A stretch of 64,000 nt of DNA from Actinomadura formosensis NBRC 14204 (lineage in GTDB: Bacteria; Actinomycetota; Actinomycetes; Streptosporangiales; Streptosporangiaceae): contig NZ_BCQQ01000024.1 in assembly GCF_001552155.1 (NCBI RefSeq), positions 1-64,000 of the forward strand. The letters run 5' to 3'. Positions 25,387 to 33,887 of this stretch are shown here, one piece after another; position 1 is the first letter of the stretch; each line of letters opens with the position of its first letter. Made by a program: the position numbers and the translations under genes. The notes under the pieces are model-generated. The model made no database searches. It saw nothing but the letters and a program-made list of their open reading frames with translations, and had not been told where the DNA came from.

Positions 25387-26157
25387 ATGTCTCCCCATAC
25401 CCCCGCCGGGCGCCGGGCGGCCACCGCCGCGCTCACGGCGACGGCCCTGACCATGCCCCTGCTCGTCAGTGCCCCGGCTCAGGCCGCTCCGTGCAGTCTG
25501 CCGAACAACGTGGTCGCGAACTGCAACGGGACCAGCCACACCCCCGGAAGCGGAGGAGGGGGAGGCGGAGGTGGAACCGGTGGCGGCGGCGACAGCGGCC
25601 CCGTGGCTCCTCCACCGCCGGAGGGTCTGACTCCCGATGAGGCGCCGGGCGTCGTCCAGGTTCCCGGCGTGGCCGCTCCCGCGCCGGCGCCGCCCGCCAC
25701 AGCGGATCTGGTCGCCACGGCACGGGCGTCCGCCAGGTTCCCCACGGTCATCGTGCATACGGCCCCCAAGAACAAGACGTACGTGCGTTTGCGGACCTCC
25801 CTGTGGGTCGAAGGCTTCAAGGACGTGCAGACCCAGCCGATCACCTTCGGTGCGCAGAAGGTGCAGTTGACCGCGAAACCCAGCTCCGTGACGTGGGATC
25901 TGGGGGAGACGAAGGACTTGGTCTGCGACGGCGCCGGAAGCAAGGACGGCAAGACCTGCCATTACGCCTACAAGCGGTCGTCGGCCTCGCAGCCGGGCGG
26001 TTCCTACAAGATCACGGCGACCATCTGGTGGGACGTCACGTGGACGTGTGAGGGCGCCGAATGCGACTCACCCGGCGGCAGCCTCGGGCGGAACCCGGTG
26101 TCATCGGCGCCCACGCCGCTCGTCGTGAGCGAGATCCAGACCAATACGGGCCAGTGA
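25387..26157 (+). CDS. Secreted protein with Gly-rich linker
   Basis: 256 residues from ATG 25387, with GGGAAGGACACCAG upstream; the long reading from 24340 is rejected. The Sec signal ends ...APAQAAPC. A poly-Gly/Pro linker (about residues 57-115) leads to a beta-rich domain with Cys residues (KDLVCDGAGSKDGKTCHY and WTCEGAECDSPGG), likely disulphide-bonded. No family is recognised. The stop shares its TGA with the GTG start of the kinase (GTGA), so the two are coupled. Confidence 0.7.
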   Translation: MSPHTPAGRRAATAALTATALTMPLLVSAPAQAAPCSLPNNVVANCNGTSHTPGSGGGGGGGGTGGGGDSGPVAPPPPEGLTPDEAPGVVQVPGVAAPAPAPPATADLVATARASARFPTVIVHTAPKNKTYVRLRTSLWVEGFKDVQTQPITFGAQKVQLTAKPSSVTWDLGETKDLVCDGAGSKDGKTCHYAYKRSSASQPGGSYKITATIWWDVTWTCEGAECDSPGGSLGRNPVSSAPTPLVVSEIQTNTGQ

Positions 26158-27914
26158 CCCCGAGCGAACATCGGCTTCCGGGCTTCATCGAACTGGCGGA
26201 GCTGGGATCGGGTGCTCAAGGCGAGGTCGTCCTCGCGCGGCACGAGTCCGGCGGCGGGCCGGTCGCGATCAAGTACCTGGCTCCCGGCCTGCTCGGCGAC
26301 ACCGCAGCCTGGAGCGTCTTCCGTGCTGAGGCGCAGATGCTCAAGCGGGTCGACAACCCGCATGTCGCGCGGCTACTGGACTATCTGGAGTCACCGTGGG
26401 GTGCGGCGATCATCCTGGAGGCGGTCCCCGGACGTCCGCTCCGCAAGGTACTGGACGAACGCGAAGGGCCGTTGGCACCCGAGGCCGCGCTGGCGACGCT
26501 GAAGGGCTCGCTCCTCGGGCTGGCCGCGGCGCACGCGGCCGGAGTCGTCCATCGCGATTACAAGCCCGCGAACGTGCTCGTCCAGGACGACGGGCAGAGC
26601 AAGCTCATCGACTTCGGTGTCGCCGTCCTCACCGGGCAGGGCGGTCACGCCGGGACGCCCGCCTACATGGCACCGGAGCAGTGGGCCGGTGAACCCGCCA
26701 CACCCGCGACCGACCTTTACGCGGCCACGTGCGTCTTCGTCGAATGCGTCACCGGCGAGAAGCCCTTCGGGGGAACGACGCTCACCGAGTTGAAGACCTC
26801 GCACGAGGAAGGCTTCGCATCGTTCGACAGGGTGCCGGAGCCGCTGCGCCCGCTCGTCCGGCGGGGCCTGACGAAGAGTCCTGGCGAGCGGGTCTGGAAC
26901 GCCTACGAGTTCGTGGGCGAACTGGAGACCGCCGCCGTCCAGGCTTACGGGCCCGACTGGGAAAGGCGCGGGCTCCTCGCGCTCGGCGTGGTCGCCGCGG
27001 CCGTGGTGGCGGCGGTCCCGCTCGCGCTGCTCAGCGGCGCCCTTCTGACGCCCGGTGCGTCCGCCACGGGCGCGATGGCCGCTACGACGGCGGGTCATGT
27101 GTCGGCCGGGCTTGCCCAGGGCGCCACGTCGGTCGACACGATGGCGAAGGCCGGGACGTCCGCCTCCAAGGGCTTCCTGAGCAAGGTCGGCGGGACGAAA
27201 GGCGCCACGGGCATCGGCGCCGTGGGAGTCGGCGCGGTGATCGCGGCCTGGTACTTCTGGCCCGGTCCGAGCGTGGGCGGGACAAGCCACGCCGGTGTGC
27301 ACGCCTACTTCACGAAGCCGGGTGTTCTCCTGGGTCAGGCTCACCTGCCCGCCGCCGAGACGCCGTACATCGACCTCAAGTACTCGGTCACTCCCGCCAG
27401 GGCGAAGACCGGGACGGAAGTGCGCATCGTGGAGCAGTTCCGGGCACGCACTCCCGGGAGTCTCTACTACACGCCGAGTGGCGAACGTCAATGCCTTGGA
27501 CGAGGGGCGAAGCCGCCCAAGACCCATTGGTACCAGTGGGGCATCGGGCTCAACAAGGATCAACTCGACGCCAAGAGCACCGAGGTATTGGCGTTCTACC
27601 GCATCCCCCCGGCGAAGAAAAACGAAATTCCGCAGAAGACGGCAAATGCCAAGATCCTGCCCGTCAGGAGTGAGACGACCGACCAGCACCAGCCGTTCGT
27701 CCAAGCGGAATGCGCCACCATGAGCCGATGGACGACGACGATCAAGATCGTCCTTCCAGGCCACCGGCTGCTGCCTCCGGGCAAGTACCTGGTGACCCCG
27801 CGCGTGCCGATGAAGATCACCACCACACTACGGGGGGACGAGGCGATCCCCCCCGAGTCGGCGGGGGCCACCATCGACGGGACGTTGCCGGTGATCGAGG
27901 TGTTGGACGGCTGA
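26154..27914 (+). CDS. Transmembrane Ser/Thr protein kinase
   Basis: 586 residues from GTG 26154. The kinase domain has a glycine loop LGSGAQGEVVLAR, lysine in VAIKYL, catalytic loop HRDYKPANVL (Tyr where Leu is usual), metal DFGVAV and APEQW in the activation region. An Ala/Gly-rich stretch follows with two hydrophobic segments (~280-310 and ~355-370). An exterior domain of about 210 residues follows, ending in the basic-polar sequence SAGATIDGTLPVIEV. I see no PASTA repeats. The first two operon products are both exported, so they are plausible partners of this sensor part. Confidence 0.85.
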   Translation: MTPSEHRLPGFIELAELGSGAQGEVVLARHESGGGPVAIKYLAPGLLGDTAAWSVFRAEAQMLKRVDNPHVARLLDYLESPWGAAIILEAVPGRPLRKVLDEREGPLAPEAALATLKGSLLGLAAAHAAGVVHRDYKPANVLVQDDGQSKLIDFGVAVLTGQGGHAGTPAYMAPEQWAGEPATPATDLYAATCVFVECVTGEKPFGGTTLTELKTSHEEGFASFDRVPEPLRPLVRRGLTKSPGERVWNAYEFVGELETAAVQAYGPDWERRGLLALGVVAAAVVAAVPLALLSGALLTPGASATGAMAATTAGHVSAGLAQGATSVDTMAKAGTSASKGFLSKVGGTKGATGIGAVGVGAVIAAWYFWPGPSVGGTSHAGVHAYFTKPGVLLGQAHLPAAETPYIDLKYSVTPARAKTGTEVRIVEQFRARTPGSLYYTPSGERQCLGRGAKPPKTHWYQWGIGLNKDQLDAKSTEVLAFYRIPPAKKNEIPQKTANAKILPVRSETTDQHQPFVQAECATMSRWTTTIKIVLPGHRLLPPGKYLVTPRVPMKITTTLRGDEAIPPESAGATIDGTLPVIEVLDG

Positions 27915-27934
27915 GGGGCTGGTGGGGGCGCTGG

Positions 27935-28059
27935 TATGATCTCGGCTCATACGTGGGCGGACGCGGTGACGCCGCCAGGAGGCCCGCCCCCGGCGTGACA
28001 CGGCCGATATCCGTTCGGCGCGAGATTCCGTTCGCCGCACGTCCACAGTTAGGTTCCCG
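27935..28059 (+). promoter_or_regulatory. Leader of the glycosyltransferase gene with -10-like element and hairpin
   Basis: TATGAT at 27935-27940 fits an actinobacterial -10 element; no good -35 is seen. It would give a leader of about 110 nt before GTG 28060. The leader holds a GC-rich self-complementary stretch (GGGCGG near 27955 to CCGCCC near 27987). I match it to no riboswitch class. Confidence 0.3.
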
Positions 28060-29547
28060 GTGCTGCTCTCCTCCATCGCCGCTCGCCGCCCGAAGACCGG
28101 TGCCGTGCCCGCCGCGGTCGGGGGCAACCTGCTGTTCACGGTGGTGCTGCTCGCGGGCATCGTGCTGCGGGTGGTCACCATGCTGGGGTTCCGGGGCGTG
28201 CTGTGGTTCAACGACAGCTACGACTTCCTGCGGATCGCGGACGACCCGTTCCCGCATCCGCTCCGGCCGTCCGGTTACGGGCTGTTCCTGTGGACGCTGA
28301 AGCCGTTCCACAGCCTGGCGCTGGTGACGGCGCTGCAGCATGCGGCGATCGTCGGGCTGGCGGTGCTCGCGTACCGGATGCTCGTCCGCGACTTCGAGGT
28401 GCGGCGGACGTGGGCGGCGCTGGCGGTCGCGCCGATCCTGCTGGACTCCTACCAGATCGAGCTTGAGCATCTGCTGCTGTCCGACACCGTGTTCACCGTC
28501 CTGCTGGTCGGGGCGCTGCTGGTGCTGGCGAAGCCGGGGGCGACCGGGTGGCGGCGGGCGGCCGTGGTGGGGGCGCTGCTGGGCGTGGCGGCCGTCACGC
28601 GGACGGTCGGCCTGCCGCTGCTCCTGATCGTCGTCCTGTACCTGCTGGTGCGGCGGACGAGATGGCCGGCGTACGTGGCGCTCGCGGCGGCGTTCGTGCT
28701 GCCGGTCGGCGCGTACGCGACATGGTTCGAGCGGGAGCACGGCCGGTTCGCGATGACCGGGGTGGACGGCATCTTCCTGTGGGGGCGGACGGCCGCGTTC
28801 GCCGACTGCGGCGCGCACCCGCCGCCCCCCGACCTGGCGAGCCTGTGCCCGCACGGCGCGAAGGGGAAGCGGCCCGCCTCGTCCCACCAGATCTGGGCGG
28901 ACGACTCGCCGACCGGGTGGGTCGACGGGAAGGCGTTCGACGAGGAGACCAACGAGCGGGCGCAGCGGTTCGCGCTCTGGGCGATCCGGAATCAGCCGCT
29001 CGACTACCTGCGGGTCGTGTCGTACGACTTCTTCGTCCGGACGTTCTCATGGCACCGGTCGCGGTACCCGACGGTCGGCACCGAGGCCAGGTACCACTTC
29101 CCGACGAGGCCCACCGCGTTCAAGCCCGGCCTCCGCGTGCTCGGCGGCGGTGACCGGCGGACGGTCGTGTACGAGTATTCGCACGGCACCGGACGCACCC
29201 ACATCGTGGAACCCTACGCCGAGGTGATGCGCACCTATCAGGAGCGTGTGAGGATGCCCGGCACGGTCCTCGGGATCGTGCTGCTCGCCGGCGCGGCCGG
29301 GATCGTGTGGCGGCGGGCGCGCGCGCGGACCGCACTCTTCTGGACGTCCGGGGTCGCGCTTTTGGCCATTCCCCCGGTCACCGTCGATTTCGACTACCGG
29401 TACTTGCTGCCCGCCCTGCCGTTCGCGTGCTTCGCCGCCGCGATGGCCTGGGGCCGTCGCCCTCCGGTCACCGAACCGGAGCCGGAACCGGCCGAGGAGG
29501 CGGAGCCCGAGATGCGGCCCGCCGAGACCGCGCTCAACGCCGAATGA
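28060..29547 (+). CDS. Polytopic membrane glycosyltransferase, PMT/ArnT-like
   Basis: 495 residues from GTG 28060. It has ten to twelve hydrophobic segments. The first exterior loop after helix 1 reads WFNDSYDFLRIADDPFPHPLRPSGYG, with the acidic residues and the HPLRPSGY turn typical of GT-C enzymes using polyprenyl-phosphate sugars. A long loop (~240-370) faces outside, and the C-terminal tail is rich in Glu/Pro. It probably transfers a sugar to lipid, protein or wall polymer at the outer face. The substrate is not deducible. The following lipoprotein starts 48 bp downstream. Confidence 0.72.
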   Translation: MLLSSIAARRPKTGAVPAAVGGNLLFTVVLLAGIVLRVVTMLGFRGVLWFNDSYDFLRIADDPFPHPLRPSGYGLFLWTLKPFHSLALVTALQHAAIVGLAVLAYRMLVRDFEVRRTWAALAVAPILLDSYQIELEHLLLSDTVFTVLLVGALLVLAKPGATGWRRAAVVGALLGVAAVTRTVGLPLLLIVVLYLLVRRTRWPAYVALAAAFVLPVGAYATWFEREHGRFAMTGVDGIFLWGRTAAFADCGAHPPPPDLASLCPHGAKGKRPASSHQIWADDSPTGWVDGKAFDEETNERAQRFALWAIRNQPLDYLRVVSYDFFVRTFSWHRSRYPTVGTEARYHFPTRPTAFKPGLRVLGGGDRRTVVYEYSHGTGRTHIVEPYAEVMRTYQERVRMPGTVLGIVLLAGAAGIVWRRARARTALFWTSGVALLAIPPVTVDFDYRYLLPALPFACFAAAMAWGRRPPVTEPEPEPAEEAEPEMRPAETALNAE

Positions 29548-29595
29548 GTACATGTACGGATTCCGCCGGGTCTCGACCGCGGCGATCATGATCCC

Positions 29596-30348
29596 ATGCG
29601 TCGTGCCGTGCTTCTCCTCCTGCCCGTTCTGCTGGGCGCCTGCGGCGAGGTCCCCTACTCCGGGGATGCCGGGACGTCCGGGGAACGGGCCGCCACGGAC
29701 GCGCGCAAGGCCGCCGACCTGGCCGGCGACAAGATCTACACCTCCCGGGTCCAATCCGCCCGGGATCTGGCGCACCGGGCGGCGGATCTCGACGGCGTCG
29801 AGGTCATGGGCGTGTCGGGCGCCTCGACCGCCGGGGCCGGGGTGACCCTCGTCATCCGGGTGCCGGGCACGGCACCGCAGGACGGGCCGTTCCCCGCCGG
29901 GTCCGTCACCGTGCGGCACTGCTTCCGGATGCGGTTCTCCACGGCGGGCGAGTTCCGGCGGTACGGCACCCGTCAGGTGGCGTGCCCGCCCGGCGCACCG
30001 CTGACGTTCGAACCGTGGCCGAAGACGCCGGACATCCCGGTCGAGAAGCTGGAGAAGGCGCTGCCGCGCGTCCCGGCCGGGGGCAGCGCGGACGAGGCGA
30101 AGGTGCGCGCCGCGGTCGCGTCGCTGCGTCTCGACCCGGCGATCCGGCGTGAGTTCGCGACCGAGGGCGCCGCGGTCGGCCTGGTGCTGAGGGTGAAGCC
30201 GTACCTGTCGGACGCGTTCGACTGCGTCCTCGCCAGCGTCGCACCGGGCCGGACGAGCGTGTGGTCACCGTCCCCGATGCAGCGGATGCCGGGCGAGGCC
30301 GGCTGCACCGCCGCCAACGCCCTCCACCCGATGCCCCCGCCGCACTAG
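29596..30348 (+). CDS. Hypothetical lipoprotein
   Basis: 250 residues with a lipobox (LLGAC, Cys near 16). The mature part has three further cysteines (VRHCFRMRF, QVACPPG, FDCVLASV) and ends in Pro/His. No family is recognised. Its TAG stop (30346-30348) lies in the ACTAGG duplicated by the IS481 insertion, so the gene is intact despite abutting the element. Confidence 0.75.
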   Translation: MRRAVLLLLPVLLGACGEVPYSGDAGTSGERAATDARKAADLAGDKIYTSRVQSARDLAHRAADLDGVEVMGVSGASTAGAGVTLVIRVPGTAPQDGPFPAGSVTVRHCFRMRFSTAGEFRRYGTRQVACPPGAPLTFEPWPKTPDIPVEKLEKALPRVPAGGSADEAKVRAAVASLRLDPAIRREFATEGAAVGLVLRVKPYLSDAFDCVLASVAPGRTSVWSPSPMQRMPGEAGCTAANALHPMPPPH

Positions 30349-30349
30349 G
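30344..30349. repeat. Left target-site duplication (ACTAGG) of the IS481 element
   Basis: ACTAGG here is repeated at 31434-31439 directly outside the other terminal repeat. Six-base duplications are within the range known for IS481-family elements. The copy contains the TAG stop of the upstream lipoprotein. Confidence 0.8.
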
Positions 30350-31433
30350 TGTACTTGGCCATGATCTTGGTGACACCTGACCGGTAGGTCTTTGATCAGC
30401 AAGAGGACCTCCTGGCGTAGTGGAGTTTCACCGACTTCACCGCCACCAGGAGGTCCCAGTGGGTCACGCTAATGCCCGGCTGACGTTCCATGGCAGATGT
30501 CTGCTGGTTCGCCGTGTCGAGTTCGACCGGCGCCCGATCGCGCACGTCGCCGCCGAACTCGGGGTGTCTCGCCAGTGCGCGCACCGGTGGGTCGGCCGGT
30601 TCCGCAAAGAAGGCTGGGACGGGCTGGCCGAGCGGCGCAGCGGCCCCCGCGCATGCCCGTCACAGACCCCGGCCAAGACCGAGGAGCGGGTGCTGGCCGC
30701 CCGGCGTGAGCTGCGCGCCGGGCCCGACCACATCGCCGCCGCGACCGGGGTGCCGGCCCGCACCGTCACCCGGATCCTGCGCCGCCACGGCGTGCCGGTG
30801 CTCGCCGCCTGCGACCCGGTGACCGGAGCCCAGATCCGCGCCTTGCGCGAGAGCGAGCGCCGCTATGAGCATGACGCGCCGGGCGACATGATCCACCTGG
30901 ACGTCAAGAAGCTCGGCCGGATCCCCGACGGCGGCGGCTGGCGGATCCATGGCCGCAGCCAGGCCGTCCGCGGCCGCGGCATCGGCTACGACTTCGTCCA
31001 CACCGCCATCGACGACCACACCCGCCTGGCCTATGCCGAAGTCCTGCCCGACGAGAAGGGCATCACCAGCGCCGCCTTCCTCACCCGCGCCGCGGTGTTC
31101 TTCGCCGCCTGCGGCATCCCCCGCATCCAGCGGGTACTGACCGACAACGCCAAGAACTACCGCACCAGCCGCGCGTTCCAGCAGGCCTGCGCCCAGCTGG
31201 GCGCCCGGCAGAAGTTCACCCGGCCCCGCCACCCCTGGACCAACGGCAAAGCCGAACGCCTCAACCGCACCCTGGCCACCGAATGGGCCTACCGGCGCCC
31301 CTACACCAGCAACGACCAGCGCACCCAGGCCCTCGGCCCCTGGCTGGAGCACTACAACACCAAACGCCCGCACTCAGCCCTGGGCGGCCAGCCACCCATC
31401 ACCCGACTGTCACCAAGATCATGACCGAGTACA
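30350..31433 (+). mobile_element. Complete IS481-family insertion sequence, 1084 bp
   Basis: Terminal inverted repeats of 26 bp lie at 30350-30375 (TGTACTTGGCCATGATCTTG...) and 31408-31433 (on the reverse strand TGTACTCGGTCATGATCTTG...), 24 of 26 identical. A single transposase gene fills the element. The ACTAGG duplication flanks it exactly. Intact ends, intact gene and an undecayed duplication indicate a recent insertion. Confidence 0.93.
30459..31424 (+). CDS. IS481-family transposase
   Basis: 321 residues from GTG 30459 with AGGAGG six bases upstream. An N-terminal helix-turn-helix (AHVAAELGVSRQCAHRWVGRF) is followed by a second DNA-binding segment and an rve integrase core. Candidate DDE residues are the Asp in MIHLDVKKLG, the Asp in VLTDNAKNY and the Glu in NGKAERLNRTL. 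The frame ends inside the right terminal repeat. It looks fully functional. Confidence 0.92.
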   Translation: MGHANARLTFHGRCLLVRRVEFDRRPIAHVAAELGVSRQCAHRWVGRFRKEGWDGLAERRSGPRACPSQTPAKTEERVLAARRELRAGPDHIAAATGVPARTVTRILRRHGVPVLAACDPVTGAQIRALRESERRYEHDAPGDMIHLDVKKLGRIPDGGGWRIHGRSQAVRGRGIGYDFVHTAIDDHTRLAYAEVLPDEKGITSAAFLTRAAVFFAACGIPRIQRVLTDNAKNYRTSRAFQQACAQLGARQKFTRPRHPWTNGKAERLNRTLATEWAYRRPYTSNDQRTQALGPWLEHYNTKRPHSALGGQPPITRLSPRS

Positions 31434-31439
31434 ACTAGG
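31434..31439. repeat. Right target-site duplication (ACTAGG) of the IS481 element
   Basis: Matches 30344-30349. The CTA within it is the TAG stop of the MmcQ/YjbR gene on the opposite strand, so that gene also kept its own stop. Confidence 0.8.
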
Positions 31440-31779
31440 CGTCGCCGAGGCGGGCGGCGGCGACCTTCTTCGGGACGACCATGCGCCAGGCGTCGATGAC
31501 CAGTTCTTCCATTTCGGCTTCGTCCAGCGCCTCCGTCCAGGCGTGGACCCAGTTGAAGCGCATGTCCGATTCGCTGGGCAGGTGGAATTTCTCCGGTTCG
31601 GCGGCCACCAGCGCGGCCCGCTCCTCCTTGGGGAAGGCGAAGCCCATCACGGTCTCGTCCCGTGAGAAGGCGACGTAGACGATCGAGCCGACGCGGAACT
31701 TCACCCGGTCCCGGATGAGATGTTCCGATGTGCGGGGCAGCGTCAGCGCGAGGGCCCGCACCTGCTCGACTGTGATCAT
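31435..31779 (-). CDS. MmcQ/YjbR family protein
   Basis: 114 residues from ATG 31779, with AGGAGG a few bases upstream. The double-wing YjbR fold is recognised by MITVEQVRALALTLP, a FRVGSIVYVAFSRDETVMGF strand pair and the ending WTEALDEAEMEELVIDAWRMVVPKKVA. These small proteins are thought to bind DNA, with roles poorly known. The gene ends in the IS481 target duplication and is divergent from the conflict operon that starts at 31864. Confidence 0.8.
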   Translation of the reverse strand: MITVEQVRALALTLPRTSEHLIRDRVKFRVGSIVYVAFSRDETVMGFAFPKEERAALVAAEPEKFHLPSESDMRFNWVHAWTEALDEAEMEELVIDAWRMVVPKKVAAARLGDA

Positions 31780-31863
31780 CGTGTCCTCCTGTGGCCGTGG
31801 GGTTCCCGGCGAAGCATCCGATAAGGATGATCTTGGTAGATTTGCCCGGGTGAGGGGGCGATC

Positions 31864-32208
31864 GTGAACGAACTGGTGCGCTGGCGGACCGAGGACGGGT
31901 TCATCGTCGTGGAGAGCGACGATCGAGAACCGGGATTCCAGTCGGTGTCCCGCACCGGGGACATCTTCCACGAGGCGGCGGGCAAGTTCGAGGACGCGTT
32001 CGAGAACGTCCGGGAGGCGGCCCAGTCGGCGCTCGCGGCGCTGCGCGGCGGCGGTCTCGACCCCGACACGGTCGAGCTGGAGTTCGGCGTCAAGCTCAAC
32101 GCGGCGGCCGGGGCCGTCATCGCCAAGACGTCCGTGGAGGGGCACCTCAAGGTCAAGATGACGTGGGGCCGGCCGGCCCCCGGGGCCGGGGCCGCGGAGG
32201 AGGCGTAG
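31864..32208 (+). CDS. CU044_2847-type trypsin-co-occurring protein (trypco1)
   Basis: 114 residues. The body FEDAFENVREAAQSALAALRGG, followed by DTVELEFGVKLNAAAGAVIAKTSVEGHLKVKMTW, fits the small trypsin-co-occurring domain 1. By family these domains sit beside trypsin-like peptidases in conflict systems and may be substrates or regulators. The next gene, a trypsin-like peptidase fused to VMAP regions, begins 8 bp after its stop. It is the first gene of the 31864-39408 operon. Confidence 0.82.
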   Translation: MNELVRWRTEDGFIVVESDDREPGFQSVSRTGDIFHEAAGKFEDAFENVREAAQSALAALRGGGLDPDTVELEFGVKLNAAAGAVIAKTSVEGHLKVKMTWGRPAPGAGAAEEA

Positions 32209-32216
32209 CCGGGATC

Positions 32217-33887
32217 GTGGACGACTGGCAGTGGCGCGCCTGGGTCGGCCCTCCCTCCGGCGGCAAGCTCGGCGCGGCGTTCCTGATCACCGAGACACGG
32301 CTGCTGACCTGCGCCCACACCGTCCAGGGCATGGACGAGGCACGCGTCGGCTTCCCGGGCCTGCTGGAGGACCTGCCCGCCAGGGTCGTGCGCTGCGGCG
32401 ACTGGCGGCGCGCGGGCGACCCCGGTGATGTCGCCGTCCTCGAACTGCACCGGCCCGTCCCCTACCGGCCCGCCCGGTTCGCCGCCCCGGACGACCTCCA
32501 CGAGCACGCCCTCGGCGGGCGGACGTTCGCCGTCTGCGGGTTCCCCCGGCGCCCCGACCAGAACGAACGGCACGCGACCGTGACGACGTCCCCGCACCGC
32601 GGGATGCGGCGCGAATGGTGGGAGCTGAAGACGGGGCCGGACGAGTGGCTGGAGGAGGGCTACAGCGGGTCCGCCGTGTACGACGCGGTCACGGGCGAGG
32701 TCATCGGCATGGTCACGAACGCCGAGCTCCGATACGGCGACCGCGCGAACCTCGGCTGGATGCTCCCGCTCCCGCACATCCGGACGTACTGGGAGGAGCT
32801 GGACGACCTGCTGCCGCTCCGGTGGCTCACCCCGGACGCGCGGCGGGAGCTGCGCGAACTGCTGCGCGGCGTGCGCTTCACCGACCCGCTCGGCGCCGGC
32901 CTCGAACGGATCACCGGCCGCCCGGCATTCGGCGGGTTCCGGTCCGCGTGGGCGTCGGTGCGGTACGTCGCCGAGGGCTGGCCGCGGGACCGGCTCGTCC
33001 GCTACCTCGCGGCGCTCGGCCCGCAGCTGCCGGAGGCGGCGCGCGGGCGGCTCACCGCCTGGTCGGCGCGGCATCTGCCCGGCGCGGCGCCCGCCCCCGC
33101 GCGGTCCGGCCCCGCGTCGGTGATCGTCCGGCTGGAGCGGGTGACGTTCGACAACGCCTTCGACGTGACCGTGCACACCTGGATCGACGGTGCCGAAGGC
33201 CCGTCCCGGCGGACCGAGCGCGTCCCGGAGCGGCGGGTCCGGCCGGTCGTCGAGGCGGGCGTCGCCGCGCTCGCGCCCGCGCTGTTCGGCCGGGACTGGA
33301 TGATCGAGTTCGCGGTGCCGGAGAGCTGGCTCGGCAAGCCGTTCGAGCAGTGGTACCTCGACCCCCGCAACAAGATCCCGATGCGCCGGTATCCGGTGGT
33401 GGTGCGGGACGTGGAGCGGATGCGGCCCGACTCGATCCGGCGGGACCAGGCCCACCACCGCTGGCGGCTGCTGCACGAGCGCGGCCGCAGCGACCCGCGC
33501 CCCATCGCCTGCGACGCGCCCCGCAAGGGCCGCGACTTCCAGGACTGGCTTGAGGCCAACGTCGACTTCTGCGTGCTCGTGTACGGGTCGCGTCCGGTCA
33601 GGAGCTGGCTGACGGCTGCGCTCAACAACGGCATCCCCGTCATGCTCTGGACGCGCACCCCCTGCGACGCGCCGTCCCACGGCGACTGCCGCGGCCACCG
33701 CGTTCTGGACGAGCTGACCGCCGCGGTCGGCGACCGGCACCCGGGCGACCTGCCGCAGGTGGCGCTCGCCCTGCGCAAGGCCGCGCTCATCGCCCCCAAG
33801 GACGAGCCGCATTGCGGACGTGACCTGACGCTGCTGTGGGACGACCCGTCCCGGCTTCCCGATCCCCCTCTCGCCATGGAGGTATAG
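32217..33887 (+). CDS. Trypsin-like peptidase fused to VMAP C-terminal domain
   Basis: 556 residues from GTG 32217. The peptidase half has His in LLTCAHTVQG, Asp in PGDVAVLEL and the serine in EEGYSGSAVYD, so the triad looks complete. The second half, from about residue 190, includes a helical middle region. It then carries the VMAP-C block with FGRDWMIEFAVPESWLGKPFEQW and YPVVVRDVERM, a vWA-MoxR-associated protein signature. By published family analysis VMAP proteins form a ternary system with a MoxR ATPase and a vWA protein, and both follow here. The predicted role is a peptidase effector under NTP-dependent control; the trigger is unknown. Confidence 0.83.
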   Translation: MDDWQWRAWVGPPSGGKLGAAFLITETRLLTCAHTVQGMDEARVGFPGLLEDLPARVVRCGDWRRAGDPGDVAVLELHRPVPYRPARFAAPDDLHEHALGGRTFAVCGFPRRPDQNERHATVTTSPHRGMRREWWELKTGPDEWLEEGYSGSAVYDAVTGEVIGMVTNAELRYGDRANLGWMLPLPHIRTYWEELDDLLPLRWLTPDARRELRELLRGVRFTDPLGAGLERITGRPAFGGFRSAWASVRYVAEGWPRDRLVRYLAALGPQLPEAARGRLTAWSARHLPGAAPAPARSGPASVIVRLERVTFDNAFDVTVHTWIDGAEGPSRRTERVPERRVRPVVEAGVAALAPALFGRDWMIEFAVPESWLGKPFEQWYLDPRNKIPMRRYPVVVRDVERMRPDSIRRDQAHHRWRLLHERGRSDPRPIACDAPRKGRDFQDWLEANVDFCVLVYGSRPVRSWLTAALNNGIPVMLWTRTPCDAPSHGDCRGHRVLDELTAAVGDRHPGDLPQVALALRKAALIAPKDEPHCGRDLTLLWDDPSRLPDPPLAMEV

